A DNA stretch of 64,000 bases from Legionella geestiana (GCF_004571195.1 NZ_CP038271.1:1811501-1875500); one strand, 5' to 3'; numbered from the stretch's first letter, positions 8,531-19,100 are shown. Program-made: numbers and translations. The notes: generated by a model not told the origin, from the letters alone.

Positions 8531-9058
8531 ATGAAAGCCACAGTATTTGCCAAGTGGGGTATGATGTGTGCAGGCGCGGTCCTGCTTGCTGCCTGTTCCA
8601 AATCACCCGGCAGCGCCGGCGGCATGGGCATGAACGGTGCTGATGCCATGGCACGCGGCCTCGGTCAGATGAGTCGCTTTGCCGGTCAGGAGCCAGGCGA
8701 GTCCTACACCACGCAGGCGCCCCATAATCAGGTCTACCTTTTCTCTTACGATGACAGCACGCTGAACAGCAAATACCTGCCATCGCTCAATGCTCAGGCG
8801 GATTACCTGCGTACCCATCCCGGCGCGCGCGTGCTGATTGCCGGACACACTGACGAGCGCGGCAGCCGCGAGTACAACATCGCACTTGGCGAGCGTCGTG
8901 CCAACACGGTCGCAGAAATTCTGCGCATGGCCGGTGTTGATGCCAATCAGATGCGAGTCGTGAGCTACGGTAAGGAGCGTCCCGCCAACTTCGGCCATGA
9001 TGAAGCTTCACACCTGCAAAACCGCCGTGCGGAATTCACCTATGAGGCTACCCGATGA
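8531..9058 (+). CDS. pal: Peptidoglycan-associated lipoprotein Pal
   Basis: 175 residues with lipobox LLAAC (lipidated Cys about residue 22). A flexible Gly/Met-rich linker leads to an OmpA-like domain with the peptidoglycan-binding signature GHTDERGSREYN and LGERRANTV. Pal anchors the outer membrane to peptidoglycan and works with TolQRAB in cell division; tolB would be expected upstream but is not here. The Mla lipoprotein gene ends 82 bases before it, and cpoB overlaps its stop by four bases (ATGA). Confidence 0.96.
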   Translation: MKATVFAKWGMMCAGAVLLAACSKSPGSAGGMGMNGADAMARGLGQMSRFAGQEPGESYTTQAPHNQVYLFSYDDSTLNSKYLPSLNAQADYLRTHPGARVLIAGHTDERGSREYNIALGERRANTVAEILRMAGVDANQMRVVSYGKERPANFGHDEASHLQNRRAEFTYEATR

Positions 9059-9918
9059 AAGCGGGATTCACTCCACTCACGCGCGCACTTCTTTGCCTGT
9101 CGCTGTCATGGAGCGCCTTTGCCGAGGCGCCTGTGGTGGATGACAGCGAGAACTTCGCGCTGATGGAAAACAACCAGGCCGCGTACGCGCGGCCATTGAC
9201 GGCCGCTGCTGACGATGACACCGCTGACGTGACCGAAACGCCGATAGCGAGAGATACGGGCGCGGATGCGCTTACGCGAGACAATGCAGCGCTTATCAAC
9301 AAAATCCAAGGTCTGCAGCAGGAACTTCAGGAGTTGCGGGGGCAACTCGAAGTACAGGCGCATGATTTGAAACGCCTGCAGGAGCAGCAGCTTTCTTTTT
9401 ACAAGGATTTAGATGCAAGGCTGCGCATGCCGTCTGCCAGTACCTCTCCAACGGACACTTCTCCTAAAGCTGCCGCACTTCCAGAGGCGGACAGGGCGAA
9501 AATCGCGGCACTCCCCGCAGTCGCACCAACGGGTGTGATGACCGAACAGCAGAGCTACCTCGCTGCCTATGAACTCGTGAAAAACCGCCGTTTTACTGAA
9601 GCACTTAATGCCATGCAGGCTTTTACCGAGCGCTACCCTTCGGGCGAATATACGGCCAACGCAGAATACTGGCTGGGCGAGCTCTATCTCGTGAAGGAAG
9701 CCTGGCCACAGGCGATGCAGCACTTTGAAACGGTGATTACCCGTTTCCCGACCTCCAGCAAGGTCTCGGCCAGCATGTTAAAGATGGGCTATGCACTGGC
9801 CGCTTCAGGCGATAAGGCGCACGCGCGTGAACGTCTGCAGCAGGTGGTTTCACAGTTCCCTGACACTCAGGCGGCTCTCCTTGCCAGCGAACGCCTCGAA
9901 ACCCTCAAAGCCGGATAG
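9055..9918 (+). CDS. cpoB: Cell division coordinator CpoB (YbgF)
   Basis: 287 residues. A Sec signal peptide (LTRALLCLSLSWSAFA) is followed by a low-complexity stretch. A coiled coil at about residues 75-120 (KIQGLQQELQELRGQLEVQ) is the trimerisation region, and the C-terminal ~125 residues contain TPR-like repeats (AYELVKNRRFTEALNAMQ, AEYWLGELYLVKEAWPQAM). CpoB binds TolA and coordinates peptidoglycan synthesis with outer-membrane constriction. It overlaps pal by four bases. Confidence 0.93.
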   Translation: MKAGFTPLTRALLCLSLSWSAFAEAPVVDDSENFALMENNQAAYARPLTAAADDDTADVTETPIARDTGADALTRDNAALINKIQGLQQELQELRGQLEVQAHDLKRLQEQQLSFYKDLDARLRMPSASTSPTDTSPKAAALPEADRAKIAALPAVAPTGVMTEQQSYLAAYELVKNRRFTEALNAMQAFTERYPSGEYTANAEYWLGELYLVKEAWPQAMQHFETVITRFPTSSKVSASMLKMGYALAASGDKAHARERLQQVVSQFPDTQAALLASERLETLKAG

Positions 9919-9922
9919 TCAG

Positions 9923-10561
9923 ATGGTGTTGCGCATTACCGAAATTTTTCATTCTCTGCAGGGCGAATCTACCACCGTGGGCTTGCCGACGGTGTTTGTG
10001 CGTCTCACAGGTTGCCCGCTGCGCTGTGGTTATTGCGATACCGCCTATGCGTTCAAAGGCGGTACGCGTCTTACGCTTCAGGATATTCTCGATAAAGTGC
10101 GCTCATATGGCTGCATGCGGGTATGTGTAACCGGTGGCGAGCCGCTCGCGCAGCCCGGATGCATAGATCTTTTGCGCCTGTTGTGTGATGAGGGCTTTGC
10201 GGTTTCGCTTGAAACGAGCGGCGCGCTCGATATTGCAGAGGTTGACCCGCGGGTGCTCGTAGTAATGGACCTTAAAACTCCGGATTCAGGTGAGTGCGCT
10301 AAAAATCGCATGGAAAATCTCGCGGTTTTAAAGCCATCCGATCAGATTAAATTTGTGTTGTGCTCGCGGGCAGATTACGAATGGGCGCGCGCCTGCTTGA
10401 AAGAACATACGCTTGAAACCCGTTTTCATGTCCTCTTTTCCCCTTCATGGAATGAACTTAATCCGGCGATGCTCGCCGAGTGGATTCTCGAGGATAGATT
10501 ATCCGTGCGCTTCCAGCTGCAATTGCATAAAATTTTATGGAATGATGCTGCCGGGCGTTAG
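9923..10561 (+). CDS. queE: 7-carboxy-7-deazaguanine synthase QueE
   Basis: 212 residues; ATG at 9923, four bases after cpoB. The radical-SAM motif is GCPLRCGYCDTAYAF (CxxxCxxC), followed by the glycine-rich VTGGEPLAQPG. QueE converts 6-carboxytetrahydropterin to CDG on the queuosine path. The pal-cpoB-queE order is common in gammaproteobacteria, but queC does not follow here; a repeat array does instead. Confidence 0.93.
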   Translation: MVLRITEIFHSLQGESTTVGLPTVFVRLTGCPLRCGYCDTAYAFKGGTRLTLQDILDKVRSYGCMRVCVTGGEPLAQPGCIDLLRLLCDEGFAVSLETSGALDIAEVDPRVLVVMDLKTPDSGECAKNRMENLAVLKPSDQIKFVLCSRADYEWARACLKEHTLETRFHVLFSPSWNELNPAMLAEWILEDRLSVRFQLQLHKILWNDAAGR

Positions 10562-10574
10562 GGCATATTCTTTT

Positions 10575-11330
10575 GTCGTCCCCGCGAAGGCGGGGACCCA
10601 TTCCAGGTTTTGCACTGTGCCGGTGTCGGGATTGCTCAGCGCGAAGGCGGGAAATGAGGCTCAATTTGGCAAAAGATTCGCTTAAAAGATAGTTTCCCGC
10701 CTTCGTGGGAATGACAAGGGTTGTGTCATGCCAAAAGCCTGTGCCCCCCGGGCTGTCGTCCCCGCGAAGGCGGGAAATGAGGCTCAATTTGGCAGAAGAT
10801 TAGCTTAAAAGATAGTTTCCCGCCTTCGCGGGAATGACAAGGGTTGTGTCATGCCAAAAGCCTGTGCCCCCCAGCCTGTCGTCCCCGCGAAGGCGGGAAA
10901 TGAGGCTCAATTTGGCAAAAGATTAGCTTAAAAGATAGTTTCCCGCCTTCGCGGGAATGACAAGGGTTGTGTCATGCCAAAAGCCTGTGCCCCCCAGCCT
11001 GTCGTCCCCGCGAAGGCGGGAAATGAGGCTCAATTTGGCAAAAGATTCGCTTAAAAGATAGTTTCCCGCCTTCGTGGGAATGACAAGGGTTGTGTCATGC
11101 CAAAAGCCTGTGCCCCCCGGGCTGTCGTCCCCGCGAAGGCGGGAAATGAGGCTCAATTTGGCAAAAGATTAGCTTAAAAGATAGTTTCCCGCCTTCGCGG
11201 GAATGACAAGGGTTGTGTCATGCCAAAAGCCTGTGCCCCTGCCTGTCGTCCCCGCGAAGGCGGGGACCCATTCCTGGTATTGCACTGTGCCGGTGTCGGG
11301 ATTACTCAGCGCCTTCACGGGAATGACATC
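10575..11330. repeat. Tandem array of 123-bp units with paired palindromes
   Basis: Units start at 10575, 10755, 10878, 11001, 11124 and 11245. The three central intervals are exactly 123 bp and the fifth unit is 121 bp. Each unit has a palindrome GTCCCCGCGAAGGCGGG, a spacer, a second palindrome TTCCCGCCTTCGCGGGAA (one base varies) and a CAAGGGTTGTGTCATGCC tail. The first unit (180 bp) and the last carry a further segment containing ACCCATTCC and TGCACTGTGCCGGTGTCGGG. It looks as if the 123-bp core expanded inside an older element. No gene is supported between queE and mvaD. Confidence 0.9.
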
Positions 11331-11400
11331 ATCAAAAATAGCTAAAGTCGAGACCGCTGGCATGGTAAGCTGTTGATTTGGATTTTGCAGGAGAAACCGC

Positions 11401-12348
11401 ATGCAATGGTTCGCACAGGCGCCTTCCAATATTGCGCTGATAAAATACATGGGAAAGTCTGATGAAGCCCATAATCTGCCGGCTAATCCGTCGCTTTCCT
11501 GGACCCTGAAGCACCTTGTGACCAGTGTGTCGCTTGAAAACATTCCGGGCCGAAAGGACCGCTGGGAGCCGCTGGAAACCCCCGGCAGCGCACCTTTTAC
11601 GCTTTCGAAATCCGCTCAGGCGCGGTTTCTTGAGCACTTGTTGCGCATGAAAACCCATTTTGGGTATGAGGGTGCGTTTGTGGTGCGTTCCAGCAATAAT
11701 TTCCCCCAGGGCTGCGGACTGGCGAGCTCTGCCTCAAGCTTTGCGGCATTAACACGGTGCAGCGTTGAGGCCCTCTGCGAACTCACCGGACAGGAGACGC
11801 CTTCTGTTGAGGTGCAGGCGGCGCTCAGTCGTGAAGGCTCTGGCTCCTCCTGCCGTTCATTCTTCAGCCCGTGGGCGCTCTGGCGTGACGAGACGGTGTG
11901 TGCCATGGATTTTCCCTGTGGTGAACTTTTCCATCAGGTGCTCGTGCTCAGCCACGAAGAGAAAGCGGTATCCTCCAGTGAGGCGCATCGGCGTATTCTT
12001 ACAAGTCCGCTGTATGCGGGGCGCACACAACGCGCTGAGGACAACCTCAAAACCCTCATTGCAGCCCTTGAGCATAATGACTGGGCAGTGGCCGCGCAGA
12101 TTACGTGGCGTGAATTTCATGACATGCATTCGCTTTTTGAAACAGCCGCGGAGCCATTTACCTACCGCACGCCAGAGGTTCGAAACTTTCTGAATCAGCT
12201 CGAAACGCACTGGCAGGATACCGGCGATGGTCCTATCGTCACCATGGACGCAGGCCCCAATATTCATCTTCTTTATCGACCTGATCAGATGGGCCTTGCG
12301 CGCGCCCTGATGCAGGATAAATGGCTTGGAAACTGTGATGTCCTGTGA
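11401..12348 (+). CDS. mvaD: Diphosphomevalonate decarboxylase
   Basis: 315 residues. It makes isopentenyl diphosphate from mevalonate-5-diphosphate with ATP. Visible motifs are APSNIALIKYMGK at the N-terminus, the GHMP ATP loop GCGLASSASSFAAL, the SREGSGSSCRSFF segment holding the catalytic region, and MDAGPNIHLL near the C-terminus. The mevalonate kinase gene starts inside its last codons, so the two are co-translated. It implies a mevalonate route to isoprenoids. Phosphomevalonate kinase is not in the window. Confidence 0.93.
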   Translation: MQWFAQAPSNIALIKYMGKSDEAHNLPANPSLSWTLKHLVTSVSLENIPGRKDRWEPLETPGSAPFTLSKSAQARFLEHLLRMKTHFGYEGAFVVRSSNNFPQGCGLASSASSFAALTRCSVEALCELTGQETPSVEVQAALSREGSGSSCRSFFSPWALWRDETVCAMDFPCGELFHQVLVLSHEEKAVSSSEAHRRILTSPLYAGRTQRAEDNLKTLIAALEHNDWAVAAQITWREFHDMHSLFETAAEPFTYRTPEVRNFLNQLETHWQDTGDGPIVTMDAGPNIHLLYRPDQMGLARALMQDKWLGNCDVL

Positions 12349-13213
12349 TTTTCAGACTACGGCCTGTGGCAAGTGGATTCTCGCCGGTGAACATGCGGTG
12401 CTGCGCGGGCATCCGGCACTGGTGTTTCCGCTGCCCGCGAAAACGCTCTCCCTGACCTGGCATCGAACTGAGGCACCGCTTACGCTCGAAACCCATGGCG
12501 CACAGGCTGATATCCTGCGCGAGGCAGCCCTTGCTGTATTGGAGGTTCTTCGTGCAGAGGGCGTGTTAAACGAGGCAGCGGGTACGTTGTGCCTTGAGGG
12601 CAATTTGCCGGTGGGTGTCGGTCTCGGCGCCTCTGCAGCCATTTCAGTGGTCTTTGCCCGCTGGCTTGCGCATCTGGGCGTGGTTTCAACAAGCGCCATT
12701 CCTGCTTTCGCCAAACGCCTTGAAGACCATTTCCATGGTAAAAGCAGCGGGCTTGATATTGCGGGAGTAGCAGCGCCTGGCGGCAGGTGGTTTTGCGCGG
12801 GCGAAAGTCACGCACTTTCAGAGACCTGGTCACCCGCCTGGTACCTCTCATCCTGTGGTGAGCAGGGGGCTACCGCGGCGTGCATCGAGACGGTTCGGCA
12901 ATTGTGGCAACGGGCACCCGATGTGGCTCAAGTCATAGATGCACGCATGCATGAGAGCGTCACACTTGCGGCAGACGCTCTTGCTGATTCAGGTCCAGAG
13001 GCACTGCCACGACTGGTAAAGGCTATAGAACAGGCCGCCGGCTGTTTCAGTGACTGGGGACTGGTGACGGACGCGTTGAAAACGCACATGGAACTGCTGC
13101 GCGCTCAGGGGGCACTTGCCGTAAAACCTACGGGGTCTGGAAAAGGAGGCTATGTGCTCAGTCTCTGGGGATGCGCGCCACCAGCGGATTTAGCACTGAT
13201 GGCGGCTTTTTAA
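12338..13213 (+). CDS. mvk: Mevalonate kinase (GHMP family)
   Basis: 291 residues from the ATG at 12338, overlapping mvaD by 11 bases. The opening GKWILAGEHAVLRGHPALVF is the mevalonate kinase N-terminal signature. The ATP-binding motif is PVGVGLGASAAISV, and the KPTGSGKGGYV loop sits near the C-terminus. It would phosphorylate mevalonate at the 5-OH. Assignment over phosphomevalonate kinase rests on the GEHAV motif. It ends three bases from the convergent small membrane gene. Confidence 0.85.
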   Translation: MSCDFQTTACGKWILAGEHAVLRGHPALVFPLPAKTLSLTWHRTEAPLTLETHGAQADILREAALAVLEVLRAEGVLNEAAGTLCLEGNLPVGVGLGASAAISVVFARWLAHLGVVSTSAIPAFAKRLEDHFHGKSSGLDIAGVAAPGGRWFCAGESHALSETWSPAWYLSSCGEQGATAACIETVRQLWQRAPDVAQVIDARMHESVTLAADALADSGPEALPRLVKAIEQAAGCFSDWGLVTDALKTHMELLRAQGALAVKPTGSGKGGYVLSLWGCAPPADLALMAAF

Positions 13214-13216
13214 GCG

Positions 13217-13429
13217 TTATTCTTTAGAGCCGCCGCCCATTTTTTCGCGCAGTTTTGCCATGATAATGGGAATCGAGCACCAGCCAATTGCGCCTTCAAC
13301 CACCATCACGATGCCAAGAATCAGCAAAAAACGCCATCCGGCACCAAGCAGTGCGGCAATAATCATCAGGGCACCAATCACCATGCGGTTGGTGCGTTCG
13401 GATTTGTCAATGTTGCAGGTTATGGCCAT
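13217..13429 (-). CDS. Small inner-membrane protein of the DUF2892/YgaP-TM family
   Basis: 70 residues starting at the ATG whose upstream has AAGGAG. Two hydrophobic helices (VIGALMIIAALLGAGWRFL and LILGIVMVVEGAIGWCSI) and the C-terminal KLREKMGGGSKE. The pattern NIDKSERTNRMVIG at the N-terminus is typical of DUF2892, the membrane domain found alone or attached to YgaP rhodanese. Its function is not known. Confidence 0.75.
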   Translation of the reverse strand: MAITCNIDKSERTNRMVIGALMIIAALLGAGWRFLLILGIVMVVEGAIGWCSIPIIMAKLREKMGGGSKE

Positions 13430-13550
13430 GATTGCTCCTTGCATGTATCCGGTTGAATCGCGTCGTCTTACCTATGACGACAGCAATTAAGGATTTAGTA
13501 TTCGCTTTTTTTATCGCGAGTGCAACTCACTTCTAACATCCCGATACCGC

Positions 13551-15968
13551 TCACTCCACCAGCCATTCACGAATACGCGCCTGTGTATCCTGCAACACCT
13601 GAAAAAGCCGTGTATCGAGAAGGCTTGCGTCTTTGGGCGGATTGGCCGCGAGTTGTTCCGTACGCAGGCAGGCTTCGGCCAGACGGCGTGCGCCGCAATA
13701 GAGCGCGGTCGATTTTAAGCGGTGCGCGTGCGCCCGAATCTGCACCCAGTCCTGGCGCTCACTCGCTTCACGCAGCGCTTTTTCATCATCTGGCAGCGAC
13801 TGCTCAAGCATCAGGGGCAGCAACTCGCGAAGTGCGCCCTCGCCACCGGCCATGTCCATGGCTTCAATCGCATCAAAAAGAGGAAAGGCATCCAGCCCAA
13901 AGTCCGGGGCCGGTATGGCCGGTTCCTGCTCGCTGAAATCGGCTGACGGAATAAACTGGCGAATCATGGCCTTCAGTGCCGGCAGACGCGCCGGTTTTTG
14001 TAAAATGGCATTGATACCGGCATGGAGGCAATCGGCTTCTGAATGCGCGTCCACATGCGCGGAAAGGGCGATGATGGGAACCGACGGTGCCTTGCTCGCG
14101 CGTTCGGCTTCGCGAATGCGTGCCGTTAATTCGATGCCAGACATTCCCGGCAGGCCAATGTCAGTGAGAATCAGGTCGAAAGACTCGTGCGCGAGCAGAT
14201 TGAGCGCACTTTCTGCATCCAGCACCGAGGTGTGGCGACAGCCTGCCTGACGCGTGAGGGTTTCTACAAGGCGCAGAGCAATAAGGTTATCCTCAATAAG
14301 GAGAATATGAGGGGCCTCATGGGCGCTTGCCGGTGTCCAGACCGGCTCCATTACCATGGGGGATACCCCTTCCGGCAGAGTATGCTGTGCCTGTTCCATG
14401 TCCTGCCTGACCTCCACTGTCAATATAAACGAAAAGCGCGAGCCGGTTCCTGGCTCACTGTATAACTGAATACTGCTTCCCAGCAGCTCCACATATGTAC
14501 GTACAATGTGCAGACCCACGCCGTGTCCTGGCTGGCTGCCGCGAAACGATTCCCGGGCACGGAAAAAGCGGTCAAACACCTTTTCCTGAATGTCGGCTGC
14601 AATGCCAATGCCGGAGTCTTCTATCGCAAACTCAAGCACGGCTTCTTTTTCACGGCGCTCAATGAGCTGAACGCTGAGCGCGACATAGCCATTGTCTGTA
14701 AACTTAATGGCATTCCCGCACAAATTGAGCAGAATGCGGTGCAGCTTTGTGGCGTCCGTAATAATACACTGGGGAACATTCTTGTCGATATCAATCTGTA
14801 AATCAAGGTGCTTTAAACGAATCGATGGCAATTCGAGGCTCGCAATTCCGTGCACGAGCTGGCGGATGTCAATCATGCTGAGGCGCAGGTCATTCTCGTT
14901 GACATGCTGCGCTGAGACAACCTCCATGATGGTGTTGAGAAGGGCCAGCAGCTGCTCACCGCTTTCATTAATCCAGCGCGCATATTGCCGGTTTTCGTGC
15001 TTTTGCAGCTGTTCTTCAAGAATTTTTGACATGCCGACTACGCCGCTTAAGGGCGTGCGTAAATCGTGGCTCATGTTGGCGATGAACTCTGCCTTGGACT
15101 GGTTGGCGGCTTCTGCCATTTCGCGTGCGCGCTTCAGCTCGGAAATATCGACCGAAATACCGGCGACCCCCGCAAGCTCGCCATTCTGGTTACGAAGGGG
15201 CACCCGGCTCGTCAGAAGGTTTAGCGTATGGTTATCAGCATGCGGGATAGGAGGGTCTTCCACGCCAAACATGGGCAGCCCCGTTTGTAATACTTTCAGG
15301 TCGTCATTTTTGAGTTTCTCGGCAAGCCCTTCGGGCCAGTTGCAGATGACGGCAAGTTCTTCATAGGTTTTGCCGCGAAAATCTTCAAAGCTCATGTTAA
15401 GCATGCTGAGAACGTTGCGGTTACAGCCAAGCATCCGGCAGTCGACATCCATCCAGTAAACGTTGCAGGGCATGTTTTCGATGAGGGTTTCAAGGTGAAT
15501 CCGCTCATCCTGTGGGGTAGTGCTGGTCTGAACGTTTGTGCTGAGCAGCCATGAGGGGGTCTGCGTGCCTGGCAGCTGATAAATGGTCCACGCGGTGGAC
15601 TTGCCGTGAACCGTCAGCGGAATATCGTGAATGACCGCATCATTCTGCATGCGCGCATAAAGGGGCGTCAGAAAATCCGGCAGGTGGTGCGCTTTGCAAA
15701 ATTGCACGAAGGGCATACCGGTAACCTGTGAGGCTGAAACTTGAAACAGCGATTCTGCATGCGGGTTAAAAAAATCGATGCAGAGCGCGTGATTTACCAC
15801 AAAAAGGACATCGCTGCGCTGATTAAGCAAAAATTCGAGGACGGGATATTGAGGTGCGGCATGCAAATGGTTACCATCAGTGCCTGAATCGCGAAGCTTG
15901 TTCATTTCTGCAGTCATTCCGGTAAAATCAGGGGTCGGCGGATATGCAGGTGCATCACCAGTTGCCAT
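13551..15968 (-). CDS. Soluble hybrid histidine kinase (PAS-PAS-HisKA-HATPase-REC-Hpt)
   Basis: 805 residues from the ATG at 15968; a longer frame runs to 16094 but would almost abut the divergent NRPS gene, and a shorter start at 15917 is possible. No transmembrane helix is seen, so it should sense a cytoplasmic cue. Domains in order: two PAS folds (about 40-155 and 155-280), HisKA with phospho-acceptor His at about 301 (NMSHDLRTPLSG), HATPase with N box NLCGNAIKFTD and G1 box DSGIGIA, a receiver with Asp at about 603 (LTDIGLPGMSG), and an Hpt with His at about 749 (HAHRLKSTALYCGA). This is a full internal phosphorelay of the ArcB/BarA kind; its output regulator is not adjacent. Confidence 0.88.
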   Translation of the reverse strand: MATGDAPAYPPTPDFTGMTAEMNKLRDSGTDGNHLHAAPQYPVLEFLLNQRSDVLFVVNHALCIDFFNPHAESLFQVSASQVTGMPFVQFCKAHHLPDFLTPLYARMQNDAVIHDIPLTVHGKSTAWTIYQLPGTQTPSWLLSTNVQTSTTPQDERIHLETLIENMPCNVYWMDVDCRMLGCNRNVLSMLNMSFEDFRGKTYEELAVICNWPEGLAEKLKNDDLKVLQTGLPMFGVEDPPIPHADNHTLNLLTSRVPLRNQNGELAGVAGISVDISELKRAREMAEAANQSKAEFIANMSHDLRTPLSGVVGMSKILEEQLQKHENRQYARWINESGEQLLALLNTIMEVVSAQHVNENDLRLSMIDIRQLVHGIASLELPSIRLKHLDLQIDIDKNVPQCIITDATKLHRILLNLCGNAIKFTDNGYVALSVQLIERREKEAVLEFAIEDSGIGIAADIQEKVFDRFFRARESFRGSQPGHGVGLHIVRTYVELLGSSIQLYSEPGTGSRFSFILTVEVRQDMEQAQHTLPEGVSPMVMEPVWTPASAHEAPHILLIEDNLIALRLVETLTRQAGCRHTSVLDAESALNLLAHESFDLILTDIGLPGMSGIELTARIREAERASKAPSVPIIALSAHVDAHSEADCLHAGINAILQKPARLPALKAMIRQFIPSADFSEQEPAIPAPDFGLDAFPLFDAIEAMDMAGGEGALRELLPLMLEQSLPDDEKALREASERQDWVQIRAHAHRLKSTALYCGARRLAEACLRTEQLAANPPKDASLLDTRLFQVLQDTQARIREWLVE

Positions 15969-16112
15969 CAGACCCGGGTTAGACAAGTCACAGCGTTTGC
16001 GTAACGATGTGACCGCTTGCAGCGTGAACGCCTTATGCCAGCATGTATCGCGGCAACAGGCCTGGCATTGTGAACCCCGTGGGACCGTATTCAATCCAGG
16101 GAGATGACCTTC

Positions 16113-19100
16113 ATGCGTTTGTCATGTTGTCTGACAGGAGAAGACAGCCTGTTAATCCAGTGCGCAAACCGGCTTCTGGCCGGCGGGCACTGCATCGTCA
16201 TGGTGGTTTCCTCATGCAGAAAGGTGCATGCGTTCGCACGCGACCATGGCATTCCGTGCACGACTATTCTAGAGGATGTCGAAAAGAATTCCATCCCTGC
16301 TCTCGATTATATTTTCAGTATCGTGAACAGCCGTATTCTGCCGCCCTCGATACTCGCACTGCCGCGTTTTGGCGTTATCAATTATCATGACTCGCTGCTC
16401 CCAAAATTCGCGGGACTCAATGCCACGAGCTGGGCGATTCTGGAGGGGGAAACGGTTCACGGCGTGACATGGCACAAGGCCTGCGATCGCGTGGATGGCG
16501 GCGATATTCTTTGCCAGCAGCGCTTCACCATTCCTGAAAACGCGACTGCGGTCATGCTGAATCTCTTGTGTTATGAGGCGGCCATACGTTCTTTTGAAAC
16601 CCTCTTGAGCATGCTCGAAAAGGGCGAGGCGCATCCCCACCCGCAGAACCTTCAAGAGCGTACATGGTACGGTCGGCGCACACCCCTGCCTAATCTGGGG
16701 TTTATCGACTGGAGGCGCCAGAGTGCGGTGCAGATTTCGCGGCTTTTTCGTGCGCTGCAGTTTGGGCACTATCCTAACACTGTGGGTACCCTGCGTCTTG
16801 GCATCGGTAAAACCTGCTACAGCGTCACTGAATTCACAATATTGCCGGAAACTCCCGCGAATAAGGTTCTGCCCGGCACGCTGCTGGGCCATGACCGCAA
16901 GGGGCTGCGCGTACGCCTGAAAGACGCAGAAGTTGATATTGGTGGTTTTTTTGCCATGGACGGAACGCCGGTTTCCGCAGATACGCTGCTCGTGCGTCAT
17001 GGACTCGCCGCAGGTGTGCGTCTGCCATCGCCCTCTGCCTCCATGCTTGCGGCCATTGCGCTGACGTTTCCGATGATTGCGCGCCATGAACCCTGGTGGG
17101 TGGCACGCCTGCAGGAGAGCAGCACGCATGGCATGTTTACCAAAGCGTCCGTGGTTGAGACGCCTCAGACCCTCGTCCTGCCGCTTCGAAATTTTTCTGC
17201 GCATCTGCCGCAGGATGAGCCATCGGCACGGATGTTCAGCGCGGCGGTACTGCTTTATCTGTTTCGTTTAAACAATCATGAAAAAACCACGGTGCACATT
17301 GCGCTCCCTTTCTCTGAGGAAAGGGAGGCTTCGGGTGATTTTTTCGCGAGGCACCTGCCTCTGGTCGTTGCGCCTGACGCATCGCTGACACTTGAGGGCA
17401 TGCTTGAATATACCGACAGCCTGCTGAAGTCGCTGCAGGCGCATCAAACCTTCTGCCAGGATGTGGCAGTCCGTTATCCACTGCTCGCAAAGGCCTGTAC
17501 AGAGCCGCTGTTGCTGCTGGACTGTGAGGGACAGGCAGTGACACCGGAAAGCGCGCTGCTGCACTTTTCGCTTGATAAAAAGGCGCGCGAAATCCGGGTA
17601 ACGCATCGGCTTAATCTGCAGGCAACGCAGGGCATTTTTCAAGAGTTTCTTCACCATCTGCCGTTTCATCTGGCAAACCTTTTTGACGGATTCGCCCATA
17701 ACCCGCATGCGCTTGCGGCTGACTTTTGTTTTCTCTCAGCACTTGAGCAGAATCTGCTGCTTGAGCAGTGGGGGCGGGGTGCTGTCCGCAAGCAAGACTC
17801 GCTCTCACTTTTTGCGCGTTTTGAAGCTGTGGCGCGCCGAAGTCCAAAGCGTACTGCCCTGTGTCAGGGAGCGTGCTCGATGACTTATGAGGAACTTCTG
17901 ACAGCCTCGTTTAAGGTCGCACAAACGCTTGAAAATGCCGGCGTGACACCGGGGAGCGGGGTCGGCATCTACCTTGGGCGCAGCCCGGCTTTTCTTGCAG
18001 TACTTTTTGGAATTTTGCGCGCCGGCTGCTGGTATGTGCCGCTTGAGACAAAGTTTCCACTGCCAAAAACGGCCTCTCTGATGAAAGCGGCACGCCTGAA
18101 ATACCTCTTTACCTCCGAGGCGCTTTCGCAAAAACTGGCGTCTTTATCAGAAGACACGCTTCCTGATACTGTTTTTCTGGTCGATGAAGGGTGGGCCGAC
18201 ATTCCCCAAATGCCAGTTCCTGCCTTCGTTGATGCAGTATCTCCTGACACGCTTGCCGCTGTTGTATTTACCTCAGGAACCTCCGGCGTGCCCAAAGGCG
18301 TGATGGTAACGATAGGCAATATTTTAAATTATTGCGACTGGTTTCTTAATTCTACGGCGTTTGATGAAGATGGCATCATCGATTTTTCCTCATCCATTGC
18401 CTTTGACCTTTCCGTACCCTGCTCCATCGCACCGCTGCTGGCAGGTGGTACCATCGCGCTTTGTGATGAATCGGTTAAAGCAAACCCACGCCGCTATCTG
18501 CAGCATCTGCATGCGCATCAGGTGACACACGTGGAAGCGACTCCTGGTTATCTTGAGTTGATGCTCGAATATCCTGAAGACATCAAAAAGCTTGACTCGC
18601 TTCGCTGCCTGCTGCTCGGCGCTGACATCGTGCGTGCCAATGATGTGCGAAAATGGCTCGCTCTATGTCCTGAGCACCAGGTTTTCAACGAGTATGGTCC
18701 AACAGAAGCCACGGTTTCAGTAACGGCATACCGGGTGGAGGCGGCAAGCCTTGCTGTCGATGCGCAGGTGCCGATTGGCAGGCCAGGACACAACAGCATC
18801 TGTCTCGTGCTGGACCGCCATCAGAACCTGTGCCCGGTGGGCATGAAAGGAGAGCTTTGCATTGGCGGGGCGCAGGTTACGCGCGGATATCTGTTTCGCG
18901 AAGACCTGACACGCGCACGTTTTCTTGAGCCCTCGCGCTTTCCGGGAGCAGGGCGGGTCTATCGAACCGGCGATGTCGCCAGCTGGCTTCCCTGTGGCAG
19001 TCTACAGTTTGCAGGGCGGGAAGACCACCAGATTAAGCTGCACGGATTTCGCATTGAACTGTCGGAAGTCGAAACCGCACTTTTGAGCATGCCTCACATT

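Noticed and set aside
10923..11156. Repeated open frames in the 123-bp array
   Set aside because: 123 is also a multiple of three. The translated sequence simply repeats the unit, and no start signal or family is present.
10575..11330. CRISPR array
   Set aside because: The regular spacing is suggestive, but the segments between palindromes are near-identical and not unique spacers, the period is too long, and there are no cas genes.
16269..17204. 311-codon frame antisense to the NRPS
   Set aside because: It lies opposite the formyltransferase and condensation-like region, whose motifs are clear on the plus strand; the antisense translation shows no family features.
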